A stretch of DNA of 64,000 bases from Gautieria morchelliformis (lineage: Eukaryota; Basidiomycota; Agaricomycetes; Gomphales; Gomphaceae). The stretch is taken from assembly GCA_015179125.1 (NCBI GenBank), contig WHVA01000427.1:35999-99998 (forward strand), written 5' to 3'. The notes beneath the pieces are model-generated. The model ran no database searches. It saw nothing but the letters and a program-made list of their open reading frames with translations, and had not been told where the DNA came from. The position numbers and the translations under genes were made by a program. This document shows positions 1-13,252 of the stretch, one piece after another. Numbering within the stretch: the first letter of the stretch is position 1; the number at the start of each line of letters is the position of its first letter.

Positions 1-1323
1 GGCCGGCCATTATGGATCGGTACACAGCTGCCTTGGTATAGCACAGTGAGGTCGCACTTTTTTTTATCCTCGTCACCAGTGCATACTAGCGCACACATCT
101 ATGGATGCAATGTCAATCTGCCATTCCCTCCAGGTCCCTGATACAGGGGAGACACGCGGTATTGCTTCCGTTTTCGTAATGTGCTCGGGTTCTTTCAACC
201 GATGGTTCGCAAACAGTCTAGTTTTCCTCGGGCACGTTGCAGCTGTGAGGAAGTGGAATCCACCTTACTCATATGTTGTACGCAATCGGAATCAGATTTA
301 CTCCTGATGGTTGACGGCATTTCTTTAGAGTGTGGGGCCTCCCTGTGCAATCAGGTTCAGATTGTGGCACAATCGGGTCTCTGACCTCTGCTATGCTTCT
401 TAAGCGTTATGGCACTGGTTATCTTGACCGGCATGATCACCTCGCCGCCTCGGAGCTTTCTCGCGTCGAATGGTAATAAAGTCACAGACCGCAAAACAAA
501 CACACAGCGACTAAACGATGCTTCGCGAACAACTCGTGGATCTGACGGAACATCTATTGAACAACTTACGTCCCGTGGGAGATTACATCACATGGCTGTG
601 CGATCAGTTGTAACAAGGAAGAAAATTCCACCAAGACTCAGGGCTTTGGTCGCGTTGCATCTGATGTTAGAACGAAGTTGGTGGCAGACAACCTGCTTAG
701 GACTCATGCGAGACACAAGGGGACATGGCGGAATTGATATTTCGTTTTTTTTTAAGGAAGAGATCGCACTGCTCAAAACAGTATTATAAACGCCTCCCCC
801 CACAAGTCATTCTGGTATTCGTCCATTTCTATAGATGATTTTTATCTGTCTGATTCGACTCGAGAATCGGCCGAAGACTTAAATATACTTTTCGACGCTC
901 ATGCTATTTCCCGATCCAATATTTTTATATTCACAGCACAGCCAATGGCAGGCGTAGAAATACTCTTCCCTGGGATATTCACTTCTATCTAAATGAAAAC
1001 CTCCACGCGCTCCACTACTGACGAAAAACAAACAGCATTAACGCCACGCGCAGTGTCACATGGGGAAGGCTTCAAGAAACAGAAGCGCCAACGGCATGTC
1101 AAAATTTGTCCTCGATATGAAGGCGTACGTTCTCATGTGACTCCTCACAAATTAATGCTAAATAACTGCGCAGCCTGCAGGCTCACATTTGCTTTAAACC
1201 ACGAAAGAAGCATTTCCTAACCTGGAAATTTATAACTCCGATTGCTCTAAATCAGTGTCAGAATCGTTTTCTTACCTCGCTAGGCGCCGGCTCGGACTAA
1301 GGAATTCGCTATACTAAACTGCC
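1..1323. other. No supported gene; left-edge intergenic sequence
   Basis: I see no coding region that I can support here. The longest open stretch, 409-789 on the plus strand, has no recognisable motif and no clear splice partners. A short in-frame stretch near 391-470 ends at a plausible GT donor but cannot be extended into a known family. The last part, just before 1324, is the presumed promoter and 5' UTR of the NOC2 gene. Confidence 0.5.
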
Positions 1324-4078
1324 ATGGGGAAGAAAGCGCCAAAAGCCTCCAGGAAGCTAGCTGCAAAAGGCGAAATAAAACGTCAGATACAGGAGAGACA
1401 CAAGCACCAAAAGGTAAAGAAAAGGCTCGACGGAAGGAAACCTCAGAAAGCTGTAAAGCCTACGAAGGGACGCGGTGATGGCAATGGAAAAGAGAAAGAG
1501 GCGGACCACGACGAGAACATTGATGGTCGGGAGAACAACGAACAGGATGCGAAGTATGGTTCGCACTTGTCTGTGGTGCTATCGGTATTGAAAACTGTCA
1601 AGGTTCCAAGGCATGTCTGTAGACGACATCCTGGGTGCAGGATTCATGAACGCGGAGGATGGAAGTGTGCGCACGCCATGTAACTCGTCCATCACAAAAT
1701 TAATTGCTAGTATAGGACCCAGTGTCACCGTCTGATGAGGATTCCGATGGGGAGGGCTCGGAGGGCGACGATAATGCCTCCTTTGCATCGGTGGACGAAC
1801 TCTCAGGTTTGGGCAACTCTGTTTTCATGGCCCAAGCTGACATTGCAGACTATAGACGAGGGAGAAGCCCATCTCCATGAGCTGTCGCACTTAGCTCAGA
1901 AGGATCCTGAGTTTTACAAGTACCTGCAGGAAAACGACCGAGAGCTCCTTGAGTTCGATCCAAATTCGGCGGAGAAAGACGTTGACATGGAGGGAGTAGA
2001 AGATGAAGGCCGTGACGATGATAGTGAGGTTGAGGAAACCCCGATATTGACTAAAGATGTTTTGAAGAGCTGGCAAAAAGCTCTTTTGGAGGTGCTCTCA
2101 TGGTCAAGTTTACCGTGATAACCCCTGACTCGTCCACAGCAACGGTCACTCCGTGCGCTACGGAAACTTCTAGTAGCTTTCCGTTCAGCGGCGCACACGC
2201 AGGAAGAGAGTGATAACAAGGTCCAACTGGCTTGGAGAATTGACAGTCCAGCAGGTAAGTCATTACACTGACGAACCACTTTCGCTGAAATGTATCCCAC
2301 AGTATTCCGAAAGCTCGTTGCAACTGCCTTGCGATATACGCCAGTCATTCTCAATCACCATATCCCGTACAAGACATTGCCCAACGGAAAATTGTAAGCA
2401 TAAACCTGCCACCCCTGGTGCCGTTTTTAGAATCCAACCATTTACGCAGCAAGCAACCTCCCACATCCAAAAAATTCACCGGCCTCACCAAGCTGCTTCT
2501 CTCCCATTTTCACAACGTGGTTCATGTAATCTCAACACTTCCCCAGCTCTCGTCATCCACGGAAGAGGATGGAGATGGGAGGGATATTGATATAACCGTT
2601 CTCGCGCTCAGCGAAAGCGCAAAATTACTGCCTTATATTATTGGCAGCAAAAAGGCTGTGAAGGTCTATCTTAAAGTTGGTAGCAACTCGCGAACACTCT
2701 CGATCTTGCCTCATCCATGAAGTTTAGAGTTGCCTCAGTCTCTGGTCCTCCGCACAAGATAATGTACGGATGGCAGCATTCCTTGCCATCAGACGATTAG
2801 CTTCCTCGACCGATGAATCCATTCTCGACCTTGTTCTCAAGGTAGGTCCCAGATCCAACTTATCTTGTCTTTATGCTCACCCGTCTGGTTTTTTATATCA
2901 GGGCACTTACCTTACCCTCGTTCGCTCCTCCAAGGCGACATCTCTACATACGCTGCCAAGTATCACGCTAATGAAAAACTCTGCATCGGAGCTTTACTGC
3001 GCGCCGGAACATGGTGGTGCAGCATATCAACATGCCTTTGGTTATATTCGCCAGCTTGCCATTCTACTCCGAGGCGGAATGAAAGCGATGACCAAGGTCT
3101 GTACCTCTTATCTTCCATTTATTTTATACGATTGGCTCGACTATTCTCTACCGTCTCAGCGCTCACGCTCGCTTACAGGAATCCTATAAGCAAGTATACA
3201 ATTGGCAGTTTGTGCACTGTGTGGATTTCTGGACTCTTGTCCTAGCAAGGGCATGTAGCCGAGATGCTCTTCAGACCACAGGCCGGGAAAGCGGGCTGCA
3301 GGCGTTAATATATCCCTTGGTGCAAGTGTCTCTGGGAGCCATTCAGTAGGTCTTGCAATTGTGGATATCATTGACATGCTCTTATGTATATCTAGGTTAA
3401 TCCCTACCCCGAGATCATATCCTTTCCACCTTCATTTACTCCGTTCCCTCCTTCACTTGTCCAGGCATACCACAACCTTCATCCCACTTACGCCTCACAT
3501 TCTTCCTATACTTCAGTACAGCCTCTCACCGTCCACCTCAGGAAAAACATCTACTTTACGTCCACTACCTCTTGACACCTCCATCCGCGCACCTTCTGCT
3601 TACCTCCGCACGCGTATCTACGCCGAGACACTTGCAGACGAGAGCATCTATGTGCTCGCGGAGTGGATGGGTACGCCACAGGTCCAGGGAAGCATCGCTT
3701 TCCCGGAGATATCCATCCCAATTGGGTTATTGTTGAAGAAGAGCATTAAAAGTGCGAAGGGCGTGAAGCAGGCTGCTGCTGCAAAAGTGTTGGTGGAACG
3801 GATGGAAGAAGGCGTGAAATGGATTGAAGAGCGGAGGCGGGGAGTAACATTTGCGCCCGCCGCAGTAGATGAGGTTCGCGCTTGGCAAGAAGACGTGAGA
3901 GTGAAGCTCGAGGACACGCCAGTCGGTAAGGCATTGAAATTATTGCGGAAAGCGAGAGAGAAGAGAATGAAGTTGTTGGAAAAGGTAAGTTTCCCTCACG
4001 ATACGCCGTCGAAGGTATGGCTGATTATCCACTGTTTTGAAGGCAAGAGACGGCGAGGACGAGATTTTAGATACGTAG
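1324..4078 (+). CDS. NOC2: Nucleolar complex protein 2 (Noc2), multi-exon
   Basis: Noc2 partners Noc1 and Noc3 in pre-60S ribosome assembly and in export of pre-ribosomes from the nucleolus. The ATG at 1324 opens a Lys/Arg-rich N-terminus beginning MGKKAPKASRKLAAKG. Acidic low-complexity exons follow, then a segment containing HLAQKDPEFYKYLQEND. The family core is clear: RKLVATALRYTPVILNHH, then YKQVYNWQFVHCVDFWTLV, then SYPFHLHLLRSLLHLSR. The C-terminus has the conserved long helix and ends DGEDEILDT. About ten short GT-AG introns keep the frame throughout; the last is 3985-4042 and the stop is 4076-4078. No break is visible. The family call is firm. The exact limits of the small acidic exons between about 1555 and 1860 are less certain. 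Confidence 0.93.
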
Positions 4079-4200
4079 AATTTTCTTTAACTATCTGGCT
4101 ACATGATATCGAAATGAGTCGTGCGTAGGGTCTACAACCAATACATACAGATATACCATATTTACCGATACAGCATGAACAATAGATACAATACGATCCA

Positions 4201-6432
4201 TTAGTATGGTCCCCATCCGTTCATTTGTGGGCCTCCAAATCCACCCTGGCCGCCAAAGGCATTCTGGTAGCCACCCTGCGGGAAACCGCCGTCGCCAAAG
4301 CCGCCCATATTCATCCCCATCGCTGCCATATTTCCCATAGGCCCCAGGTTACCCATCATCCCTGGCATCATGCCCAAATTCATTTGCGGCATCATCATCC
4401 CCGCCATGGGCATTCCTCCAGTCCCCATACCCATGCCCTGAGCACCCATCATGGCAACACTTGGCAGGCCCATCGGCATCTGCATCTGGTTCTGCATAAG
4501 GCCAGGATTCATGACGCCATGCCCCATGCGCATCGGAGGGCTCATCATGGGGTAATTGTTGCCACCGAGACCCATGTTATTTGGCGCCATGACGCCATTG
4601 AAGCTGTTCGCCGGATTAGAAGCCGGTCGATTCGGCATGCCCATGTTCATGCCCGGCCCCGACATGGACATCGCCATGGTTCCGCCGTGGAAATTATTGT
4701 TGTTATTGGCAGAGCCACCACGGATAGGCGATTTGGGACGCAGGGCATCAATTTCTGACGAGCCGTGAGCTTCGGAGAATCTAGCGAAATCTTGTTTGCT
4801 CACCGTTCGTACTCGGCACAACGACCCTGCCTCCCGGAGGCACCTGGCAGGCATCGCGCACCTCCCTCTCCCACTTCGCCCTCTGCCATAGAACGGCGTC
4901 TTCTAAGCCTTCCATCCCTGTCCTCAAGTCCGCCGCCTTCAATCCCTCAAGCACCTCTTCTTCCTTGATGTCTGCTTCCTTCTTCATCACAACCTCCTCC
5001 TCTTCCTCTTCTCCCGCTACGCTGCTGGCTCGCGAGTCCACCTCTGCTTCAGCCTCACTTGTGGGATCGAAACGATCTACGGCATTCATATCACCGTCAT
5101 CATCGAGTAAGACTGTGACCCATCCACGGCGGAGTTGATGGCCGGGCCGTCGACGACCAAACACTTCGAGGCGCCGGGCACCGAGGCAAAACGATTCGAT
5201 TAGTGCGTACATTTCTGGTGGTTTTCGGGTGGGATCTGGTACCTATATCAAGAAATCGCAATGCTGGTGAGCTCTGAAGGGCGCACCTTCGGGATCACCT
5301 TCCCATATAATGACGTCCGTATCTGGTACGAAAGTGAGTAGAGGAACGAGAAATAGCGAAGAAAACAACGCACCGATGTTACAATGCACGAACCAGTTGT
5401 CCGTGGACCGACGCACGGTTCCCCGAATACCCATCAGGCAATGCTGCTTCGTCCTTGTGAAGAGGGAAGATGTGGGAGGGTCTGTCTAAGGGAGCAATAG
5501 CGTCATGCGAGTGTACTACAAATGTCATGGCCAATCTCCCCAACACAACAATAGAACAAATCGAGTGTAACAGAGTATACGACAGCCAGAAAAAGTACGA
5601 ACCCCGGGCCCCTTGTTGCATTCCTTGTTAGTTTTCACCCATACGACGTCTTCACACCTTCTGTAGCCCCATCGGGCCAGGACTTCCCGTCCGCGTTCCA
5701 GTCCGTCGCCTGCGCCGCTGCCGACCCACATGAAGACAAAACTTGGATCACCAGCTAGCTGTGGAATCGGAAAGGTCGTGAGAGTATCCCACGAAAAGGA
5801 GGGGGAGTAGAATGGTGGATCGATCAGGATGACGTCGAATTTGGCGGGCGACATGGCGCGCAGGCGAGTAAGAGGAAGATAGTGCGGGGGAAGTGCCGAA
5901 GCATTCATTGCAGCTCTTTTGAGCTGGAGGAGACGCTGTTGCTTGGGGTACCTTTAGGGTACCTGAGCACGGTGGAATGCAAAGCGAAAGAAGGATCTGG
6001 CACGTACTCTTCAAACCGTTTGTCTAATTCGGCTCCTAGCACCCAATTCTGAGGCCATTCGCCGCCATCAACATAGCGTTGAGAATAGTCATTCCTGAAC
6101 GTCTCCTCCTCCGGCACATAGTTGGCATACCGCGCAAGGCGAACCCGTTTCTCGGGAGGTAAATCAGTTCTTGCCCTTGGGTCACATTCCCGCTCTCGTT
6201 CTCGTTCCAACTCATGCGCTCGTCTTGCCGGAGAGGGTGGTGTTGGGGGTGGCGATGGAGATGGAGACGGGATTAATGGAAGCTGTAGGATTTCGTGAGG
6301 TGGACTGGGGTGGTTCCGTAGGAGGTCCCGGTGAGCCCTTTGAGAAGCGCGTACGGCAGAGATAAGGGAATAGTGCGTCGAAAGCAGATGGTTGACGTCG
6401 GAGAGTACCTCTAGTGTACCCGTCCTCGCCAT
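4201..6432 (-). CDS. METTL14/Kar4-like MT-A70 family protein, N6-adenosine methyltransferase subunit
   Basis: This is an MT-A70 family protein of the METTL14/Kar4 branch, expected to act in the nuclear mRNA m6A writer complex. ATG at 6430-6432 begins MARTGTLEV. Exons read are 6432-6008, 5951-5599, 5485-5374, one from 5322, and 5235-4844. Family signatures in order are [73 protein letters not shown] and [15 protein letters not shown]. The C-terminal exon is a Met/Gly/Asn/Pro-rich tail of about 190 residues, ending at the stop at 4201. The catalytic-loop position reads DPPF; METTL3 has DPPW and animal METTL14 has EPPL. The last junction (about 4791-4843) does not splice in phase with plain GT-AG ends, so a small unseen exon or a 1-nt indel is possible there. 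Confidence 0.87.
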
Positions 6433-7699
6433 CGTGTGTGCTAGAGTGACTGAGTATTTACCCGCGGTAGAAATAACGCCAGTAGTCAAAACAACCCTTT
6501 GGCTGATGCGTACTGGTGTCAACCGTGTGCCAAATTGTTGGATCTGGACGTGGTTGGAGGATAATATCTTATGTATCGCTGGAGCTGGAGCGCACTGAGA
6601 TACAAACCAGTACGTCCGACGTCCGACTAGCTCCGACTCCTGATCAGGTTAGTAATAGTGACGCATCAGTGAGCTTTCCTTGAGGCTTACCCTTTACTCA
6701 TTTCAACACAGGTAACCAAATGGAATCCCTCGCTATTCCAGCAAATGCGGCTCATGATGAATCAAACTTTTGTGTAACGGCATACTGAGTAGCTCAGAAC
6801 TAGAGTTAACTTTTAGATCCTTGTGTTCAACCGCACCTCGTCTTCTACATTAGGCTCTCTATGTTGCCTTTATTTCTTACGGGCAGAGAGACAAAGTGCC
6901 GATCTATAACTTATCAATCTAGACTGGTTCTGGACGTGGATGCGAGTCGTGAGTGCCCCTGTTCTGAACCTATAATAGTCGCCATGCAGATTTCTCGTCA
7001 TTCAGTGGCCGGTACTGATCTTCCATAACATACCTATCTGCATATTGATGATGGTCTTGTCGCCGGCTCCCAGATCCAGGGCAGTTCATGCATGATTTTG
7101 TTCGCGACGCAACCACTGAAGTTATGCCTATATCCCTGAATAATGTATTATTTCTGTGCCACTCCCTGTAGTGCCGGTGTCGAGAGCAAATTCTACGCAC
7201 AGACCGTGTTGCGGAAACCGCGGCAGCATCTACTGGCATCGGCAAAATTATGTGAACCCTTCGTCCCTCATTATGTTTGATATTTACTATCACATATTTG
7301 GCCCGTCACGCATACAGCTTTCTAAGCCGTCGACACGCTTGCATGAACTAGTAATCTTGGGCGCCATAGAGATGTTCAATTCCGTTACTAGCTGACTATA
7401 TGTAGACTTTAGTGTCCTTGAAGAATCGATCCTTAAAATACCATCGCAGTAGCCATGCAGACTGGTGCGAATCGTTTATTATATCACCGAATCTCATCAA
7501 CCTTGTTGTGCAGGCATCTACTACTGTACAGGGCTGGCAATGACGTACAGTAAGCTGGCGTCTGACTTCCCATCTCGACGCAGAGTGAATGGAATGTGTA
7601 CACGGTAAGGAGCAAGTACGTTACAAATAAACCAGGATATACCCCACTGTCGAACCACTCGTCGAATCCAGCACTTTCAATGAAGGCACATCAGATTGA
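6433..7699. other. Intergenic region between METTL14-like gene and transporter
   Basis: The left edge is the presumed promoter of the minus-strand METTL14-like gene. The right edge is the 3' flank of the minus-strand transporter. No coding exon, RNA gene or repeat is recognised in these 1.27 kb. The short open frames on both strands have no shared motif and no splice continuity. Confidence 0.5.
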
Positions 7700-10600
7700 T
7701 CACAGGAGTCTGCTTTCCAGTTCTCCATACAGATCCTTGGATGCTTCTTCCATAGCCTGTTTCCGGTAGTAGAGTCACACTCATGAGTAGGACGACACCA
7801 TAGACGTACCTTAAGGGGCTCTGTAACTGCCGTCGAACACAGCAAGAAAGACATATACCGCATAAACTCTCGAGAACCGATGGCCGTCTTCCCCTCCTCT
7901 GTATGTGAGAATCTGGCACTAAGAATAAGGCACTGAAACACGGTACATAAGCAGCGGTATATGCTTCCACGAGGAAATACTAACATCATGGATGAATTCC
8001 GCGCGATTTCGGTTCGTCAATTGGCCCACTGGCATGGAGTGGGGAAGCGGCATCTTTGCCTGCAGCGAGCTTGCAATCAAATACAATTGTGACTTGACCA
8101 TCAGTATGTGCCTCGCTCGGTATGGAGCCAGGACGCTGACAAAGTTGGTCAATATGAAGTTTTCGAATGGCTGCGAGCCGAGAGCTGCCCGTGCTTCTCT
8201 TAATCGATCTGGGGTCGGTTGACACAAAAGTCAACTTCTCATTTTGCTCAGCAGAAAAATCACCTCACCTATAAGTAACTGGTTTGAATTGATTATGCGG
8301 AGGATAACATCCTTCTTAAAAGGGGTGGTAAACTGTGGTTCTGCTGCAGCAAACCTATGTGAAGACTCTGAATCAGCAAGGGGGAATGATGACGCATTCA
8401 GAAACTTTGAGAGTGTACTTCAGGAGGGGCTGCGCGTTGATGATCGCTGTCTGTTAACATTTAGGTAAGTTATCCACTTCTCATTGCAACGTCATGACAA
8501 AATACCTGCAACTTCATCTCTCGATGCCTTAATTCCCGCTCGACACGCAGCAGGGCAGGCCTCGAGGGCCGTGATTCGGGACTGGACCAGAGCGTTGAAA
8601 GACTGTATGCTTGCAGCAGGACTGCATATGATAGCACGTCGTATGTCATCGTCGCCACGGCCTTGCGAAGCGTCCGCCGTGCGGGATTCCGAAAAATGAA
8701 AAGCTGATGAAGAGGTGAGATGCGTCTACCGAAAATGATATATCCATACCTGGAAGATGGCGGCAATGGCCAACGCTATCATGAGGGCACTGATCGCTAA
8801 AGGAAACGAGGACTTTCAGTAGATAATCCTGATATCCGGCAGCGGGAGAGTGTAACCTTTGCCTTTTACAACGTTAGAGGGGTCAAGTCGGAATAGGTTT
8901 CAAACAACACTCACCGAAACGAAGCACAGGCGAGTCAAAATTAGTCCGATGTAAGTAATCTACCGAAACCCATTCCGTGACAACTAAAACCTAGATGGTT
9001 TTTTTTTTTTCAGAAGTGAACAAAGTGAGAGACTGGGCGAAGTGGCTAACCCCGGTTGCATTCAGCCCTAGCAGAGCCACGACGAAGTATGCTGGTTTTT
9101 CAGCCAGCACATATTGCATTATTAGCGCGTATGGGACCACCTAGGAAATTCATGAAAGCCTTGTCATTCCAAAGAGGTCGGTCTGTTTTACCATAAAAGT
9201 GATTCCAATTCTATGCAACAAGTGAGACGGGTAACGTCTCTGCTAATGCAGCGGGACCAACGTACGGGTTGAACTTGTAACCTCCAACGTCACGAAACAT
9301 CTGCAGGGGCTCCGTCAGCTTGGCTTGAGGCCTGGTCATAATAGCTAACCTCGAGCACAGTGAGGCCCCACAAGTACCTTGTAACAGGTTAGGAAATCCG
9401 ACTCGTTATCATCCGACGTGTTTTGAGACGCACCCAATCCCAGAACCTGCAATTTGCAATACGAAAGTCAAGATACTTTGGCCTAAAGTAACCCAATGTC
9501 AAACAGATAACCCAGTGGGTACGGCGGGTCCTGACCTAGAGTACTGTCACGAACACGAGTTAGTACTAGGCATTATCATAAACGCCAGGGAACATACGGT
9601 GCGAGCGCCACCACGATGGTCAACATGCCCGAGGTTAGAGAGAAACTGCAAGGCACACGAACGATAAGTCCCCTCTTCATATAACGCGAAAAATTCTGCA
9701 CCTTATGAACCATGATCTCGGTGCCGAGGCATAGATCAATGTCGCAAACACCGAGGCCGCCACCGCCGTTTTGGCAGCGAACAAAGACATTGGACTTTGA
9801 ATGGCGTGTTGTATGCGATCTAGGTGTTGCCAGATGTTCAGCCGCACGGGCTCGTAGGGCCTCTTCTCCAATAACGCGATGGCTTCCGGCAGAGAAAGCC
9901 CGCGCTCGTCCACCTTGGGTTTTTTGTGCGGCCGCTGCAGCGCTTCGAACATATGGATATGGAGCCTCTTCTTGCGCCCGATGCCTTCGGGATTCACGGT
10001 CGACCACAAGGTCTCCAATTCGGAGACGAACTGTCTGTCCGCGAGGAGTATTTAACGGTGACAGAGGGAGCGCGCGTCCGGACACGAAGCACGACTTACT
10101 CTAGCGCGAAAAGAAACCCCCACACTCGGATGAGGCTTTGGCCCTTCATCAACATATTCGTATCCGATTGGTCCTGGGTGCCGTCGTCGCTCTCGGCATT
10201 GGCACCGCCCTCCACATTCGTGCCCGAATTCTTCTCGTCTGACCTGGGGGGTCTTTGGCGCAGCGTCTGTGCGGCAGCGCCAAATGCCTCGTTCAAGGAG
10301 GCCCTGGGCTGGTGGAGCCTCAAATCGGTCTCCCACAGCTCGCCTCCCACGAGGGCGTCTTGCAGTAATGCATGCTGCGTCGCCGAGAACGCATCGAACT
10401 CGCGTCGCAGTTTCAGCATCCCGCACTCCGTCAGGTGCGGGGACGGCCGCTTCTCGTGGGTCGTATCCGTCGCCGTCGCCGTGCCGGACGAGCCTGGAGG
10501 TTTGGTGGACGCATATCGATTGGGCGGTGTCCTGGAGATCGCAGCGTCCTCGGTCGAGAAGTCCTTGAGTGGACCCGGCGGTGGCGTCGCTGCTCGCGCC

Positions 10601-12447
10601 GGCGTCGCCGGCACAGTAGCATTCTCGACTTCAGCAGCCAAGCGCTCACTGACCGACGCCATCTGAGCGGATATATCTTCATCGAGTGAACTCGTGTCCG
10701 CGGGTACAGTGGACGAGCTATCGCTCAAAGGACCAGACGTCACCGATGCGTTCTTCTTTTCGAGGTCCATATATTCGCTGTGCTTCGCCTGCGTCACCGG
10801 GATGACCATAGGACGACCTCCCAGCTCATCCCCCAGATCGCGGATGGTAAGGTCCACCGCGCGTCGGAGCCTACTGAACGATGCCATTGCGCCTGGAAGA
10901 AAACGCCTTTTGAATAGTTCCTTGTCCTGTTTCTCTACGCCTGACAGACTGGAGTGGGCAGTGATCAGGGCCTGGATAAGGCAAGATATCAGAGTGTACT
11001 ATGATTCATAATGGATGGAGTACCTGTTGTAGGCTCCGAGTTCTCGTTACAAAACACTGCAAAAATTCAATTAAGGACAGGGAATTAAAATTGGATGTTA
11101 CCTGGTAATCCCCGAGAGAGAATCGCGAGTAGTTGATCTCAATGGTCGTTTCCTCGATTAACTGCTCCAAGCATTAATACATACGACGACGTGATGCCCG
11201 AGGATCCTACCTGTGTCAAATATCCGAAATCGGCCTGAGAAAGAAAACTCCATTATGAAATAATATGCCGAATCGTGCCAAGAATCTTACCCGTATAGTG
11301 CGACTTAAGTGCTGGCGAGCGGCTTCCTCTTCTTCGCTGATATCGAGAGTGTACGCCTAAACGCCCAGCTCCGTTAAAATGGAAGGCTATTCAAGAGTTG
11401 AGGCTCACCTTCGCTAAAAGGTGTGCAAATGTTCCAATGTGTTCTAACGATACGACCTGAAATTCACGTGAGAAGACGGTGACTGCATGCTACACTAACA
11501 CATACCAGCGTCTGGCGCAACTCCCTTTCGGACGACTTGGGAAACACCAACCAGTTTACAGCCAAGACAATTACCCCGCCCCACCTATGCAGGAAGCTAG
11601 TGAAAACGCGATAATCAATGAAGGGAGAAAACATACAGATACGCTTCATAATATGCTTTTAAATATAGGGGGCTGAAAACGCCTCCAAGCAGATAGCTGC
11701 AATAGCGTCAGTCGAGATGCGAAATGGGTGAATGAGAGACGGACGAAGTATAAATCTATAATTTATTACTCATTAGAATATATTAAATTGACAAGGAAAT
11801 GATTAGCGCACGCCATTGAACGACTGCAAGATAAACAAAAGGGAGAAACCGAACCATCTCTGACCGATGGCTTTCACAAGAGCCATCACTGAGACACAAC
11901 GGCATTAGCAAAGCTATGATGGCAGGAAGGAGGGGCATGTTTACAGTAGATCATGACAGCAAATACAACACCCTGTGCAACGGGCCACGGATTCAGTTTT
12001 GCGAGGATAACAAAACCCACGCATCCCAGCGAGACACCAGAAAGACCAAGGACGACTGCCTATGCGGAAATTAATAATAAAGCCGACTCAAAAGATGGGA
12101 AGAAATCACTTGAAAGCATGCACCTGATAGAAAGGATCAGTGACAGAGCTGACTACGACGAATTGGGGACGGGCCTATAGATTTTCCTGGACTGGCTGCA
12201 ATGACAATAATCATCATGCTCGAATAAGCCAAGGGAAACTTGGACAGGCTGTCGAAGGGTTTCAGGAAAATAAGGACGAAAGCTAGGATGTATGCGAGTG
12301 TTCCTTGGGGGTTTAGAGTCAGCATAAGTTTGACAAGCAGCAGAGATATGTTGCACCTTTGCACACGGGAATGAAACGAGGCGAGGACACATAGTTGACG
12401 ACCGCTTTCAGGCTCCTGATCAACTTCTTCTCTAGATTCTTGACCAT
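7700..12447 (-). CDS. ArAE-family membrane transporter (PF10337 N-terminal plus PF10334/DUF2421-type), multi-exon
   Basis: This is a large fungal membrane protein of the putative ER/aromatic-acid exporter family related to Bre4 (brefeldin A sensitivity). The ATG is at 12445-12447. The first intron is 12304-12356, leading into GTLAYILAFVLIFLKPFDSL and further hydrophobic helices. Small exons at about 11640-11100 carry RWGGVIVLAVNWLVFPKSSE and EINYSRFSLGDYQ. A hydrophilic exon (10887-10096) follows. The second membrane block includes SLFAAKTAVAASVFATLIYA, SLTSGMLTIVVALAP, SILTFVLQIAGSGIG and AISALMIALAIAAIFQ. The cytosolic end has RNPARRTLRKAVA, FTTPFKKDVILRIINSNQ and FVSVLAPYRARH. It ends GELESRLL with the stop at 7700-7702. 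An intron at 8355-8418 explains an apparent frame break, so the gene looks intact. The substrate is unknown. Confidence 0.82.
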
Positions 12448-13252
12448 ATTGCCTGCTAGGCACGAAGCGACGGCGAGATGGATCCTAAAGTTGTCAGAAC
12501 CTGGTCGTGGTGGAAGGTAGGCTGTGGACCCGCTAAAGCTTGATTTTGTGTTTCAGCTTAATCGACATCACGTGACACCCGTGGATTGGTTATTCATGCT
12601 GACTCCGAAGGGACAATCAGGCACGATGTGCGATCACACGCTTTCCATATACGGGTGGAACGCCGGCTTCTTGAGTTCTGTAGCAGACATAAAATCACTG
12701 GATGGGTCAATAATAAGATTTACCGTACTGTTGCAGTCTCATTCACAACCTCCACCCTGGCCCAAGTCTTGAGGTTAAACCTGGGGCAGACTTTATTTAC
12801 ATGCGGCCCGTCGTCCTCCCTTCAAGTCTCGGTATTGCTTGGCGATCGCTTCCGGTAGTGTCATTGCCGCGGCTCGGCTGCTGCTCCACGCCGAGCCAAG
12901 CTACCGTTTTGTGATGCTTCTTGCATCTGCTGATGGATTTACTTTCAAATCGTAACAAGTAATATTATAGGCCATTCGCAAGTAGTTGCATAATGGAGCC
13001 TCTCTTGAATTAGTTAATACCTGGGCAGACTCTCGAGCGATTTGCGTTTCTTGAGCTTTGTACGTCGTTTAGATGGTGAAGGCGAGGATGATGAGATGAT
13101 GGTGCAGACTGAGGCGAGCGAGTATATGAGTCTAAGCGCATGTATATTATGTGACCTAGAGAGCAACAAGATCGACAAATAGTTCGCCTCAATAAAACAG
13201 TATCTGTTACTTACCGCAGGCTGATTTTTGAAAAAGCACGAATGGCGAGGTA
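12448..13252. other. Intergenic region upstream of the transporter
   Basis: This stretch of about 800 bp is the promoter side of the minus-strand transporter and the 3' flank of the minus-strand NAD(P)-binding gene. Short open frames at 12524-12858 and 13014-13250 show no family resemblance. A strong donor-like GTAAGT near 13210 on the minus strand lies just past the predicted stop of the neighbouring gene. I cannot link it to an exon. Confidence 0.45.

Noticed and set aside
1324-1683. NOC2 first exon as a separate Lys-rich gene ending at 1683
   Set aside because: The Lys/Arg-rich start is followed by in-phase introns into the Noc2 core; the stop at 1683 is intronic read-through.
4225-4758. 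His-rich plus-strand open frame
   Set aside because: It is the antisense shadow of the Met/Gly-rich tail of the METTL14-like gene; ATG and CAT are complementary.
8355-8418. Apparent frameshift and stop in the ArAE transporter
   Set aside because: A GTAC donor and CACATAG acceptor define a 64-nt intron that joins AQPLLK to FAAAEPQ in frame, as the family pattern expects.
9712-11011. Long Arg/Ser-rich plus-strand frames
   Set aside because: They lie opposite well-supported exons of the minus-strand transporter and have no splice or motif support.
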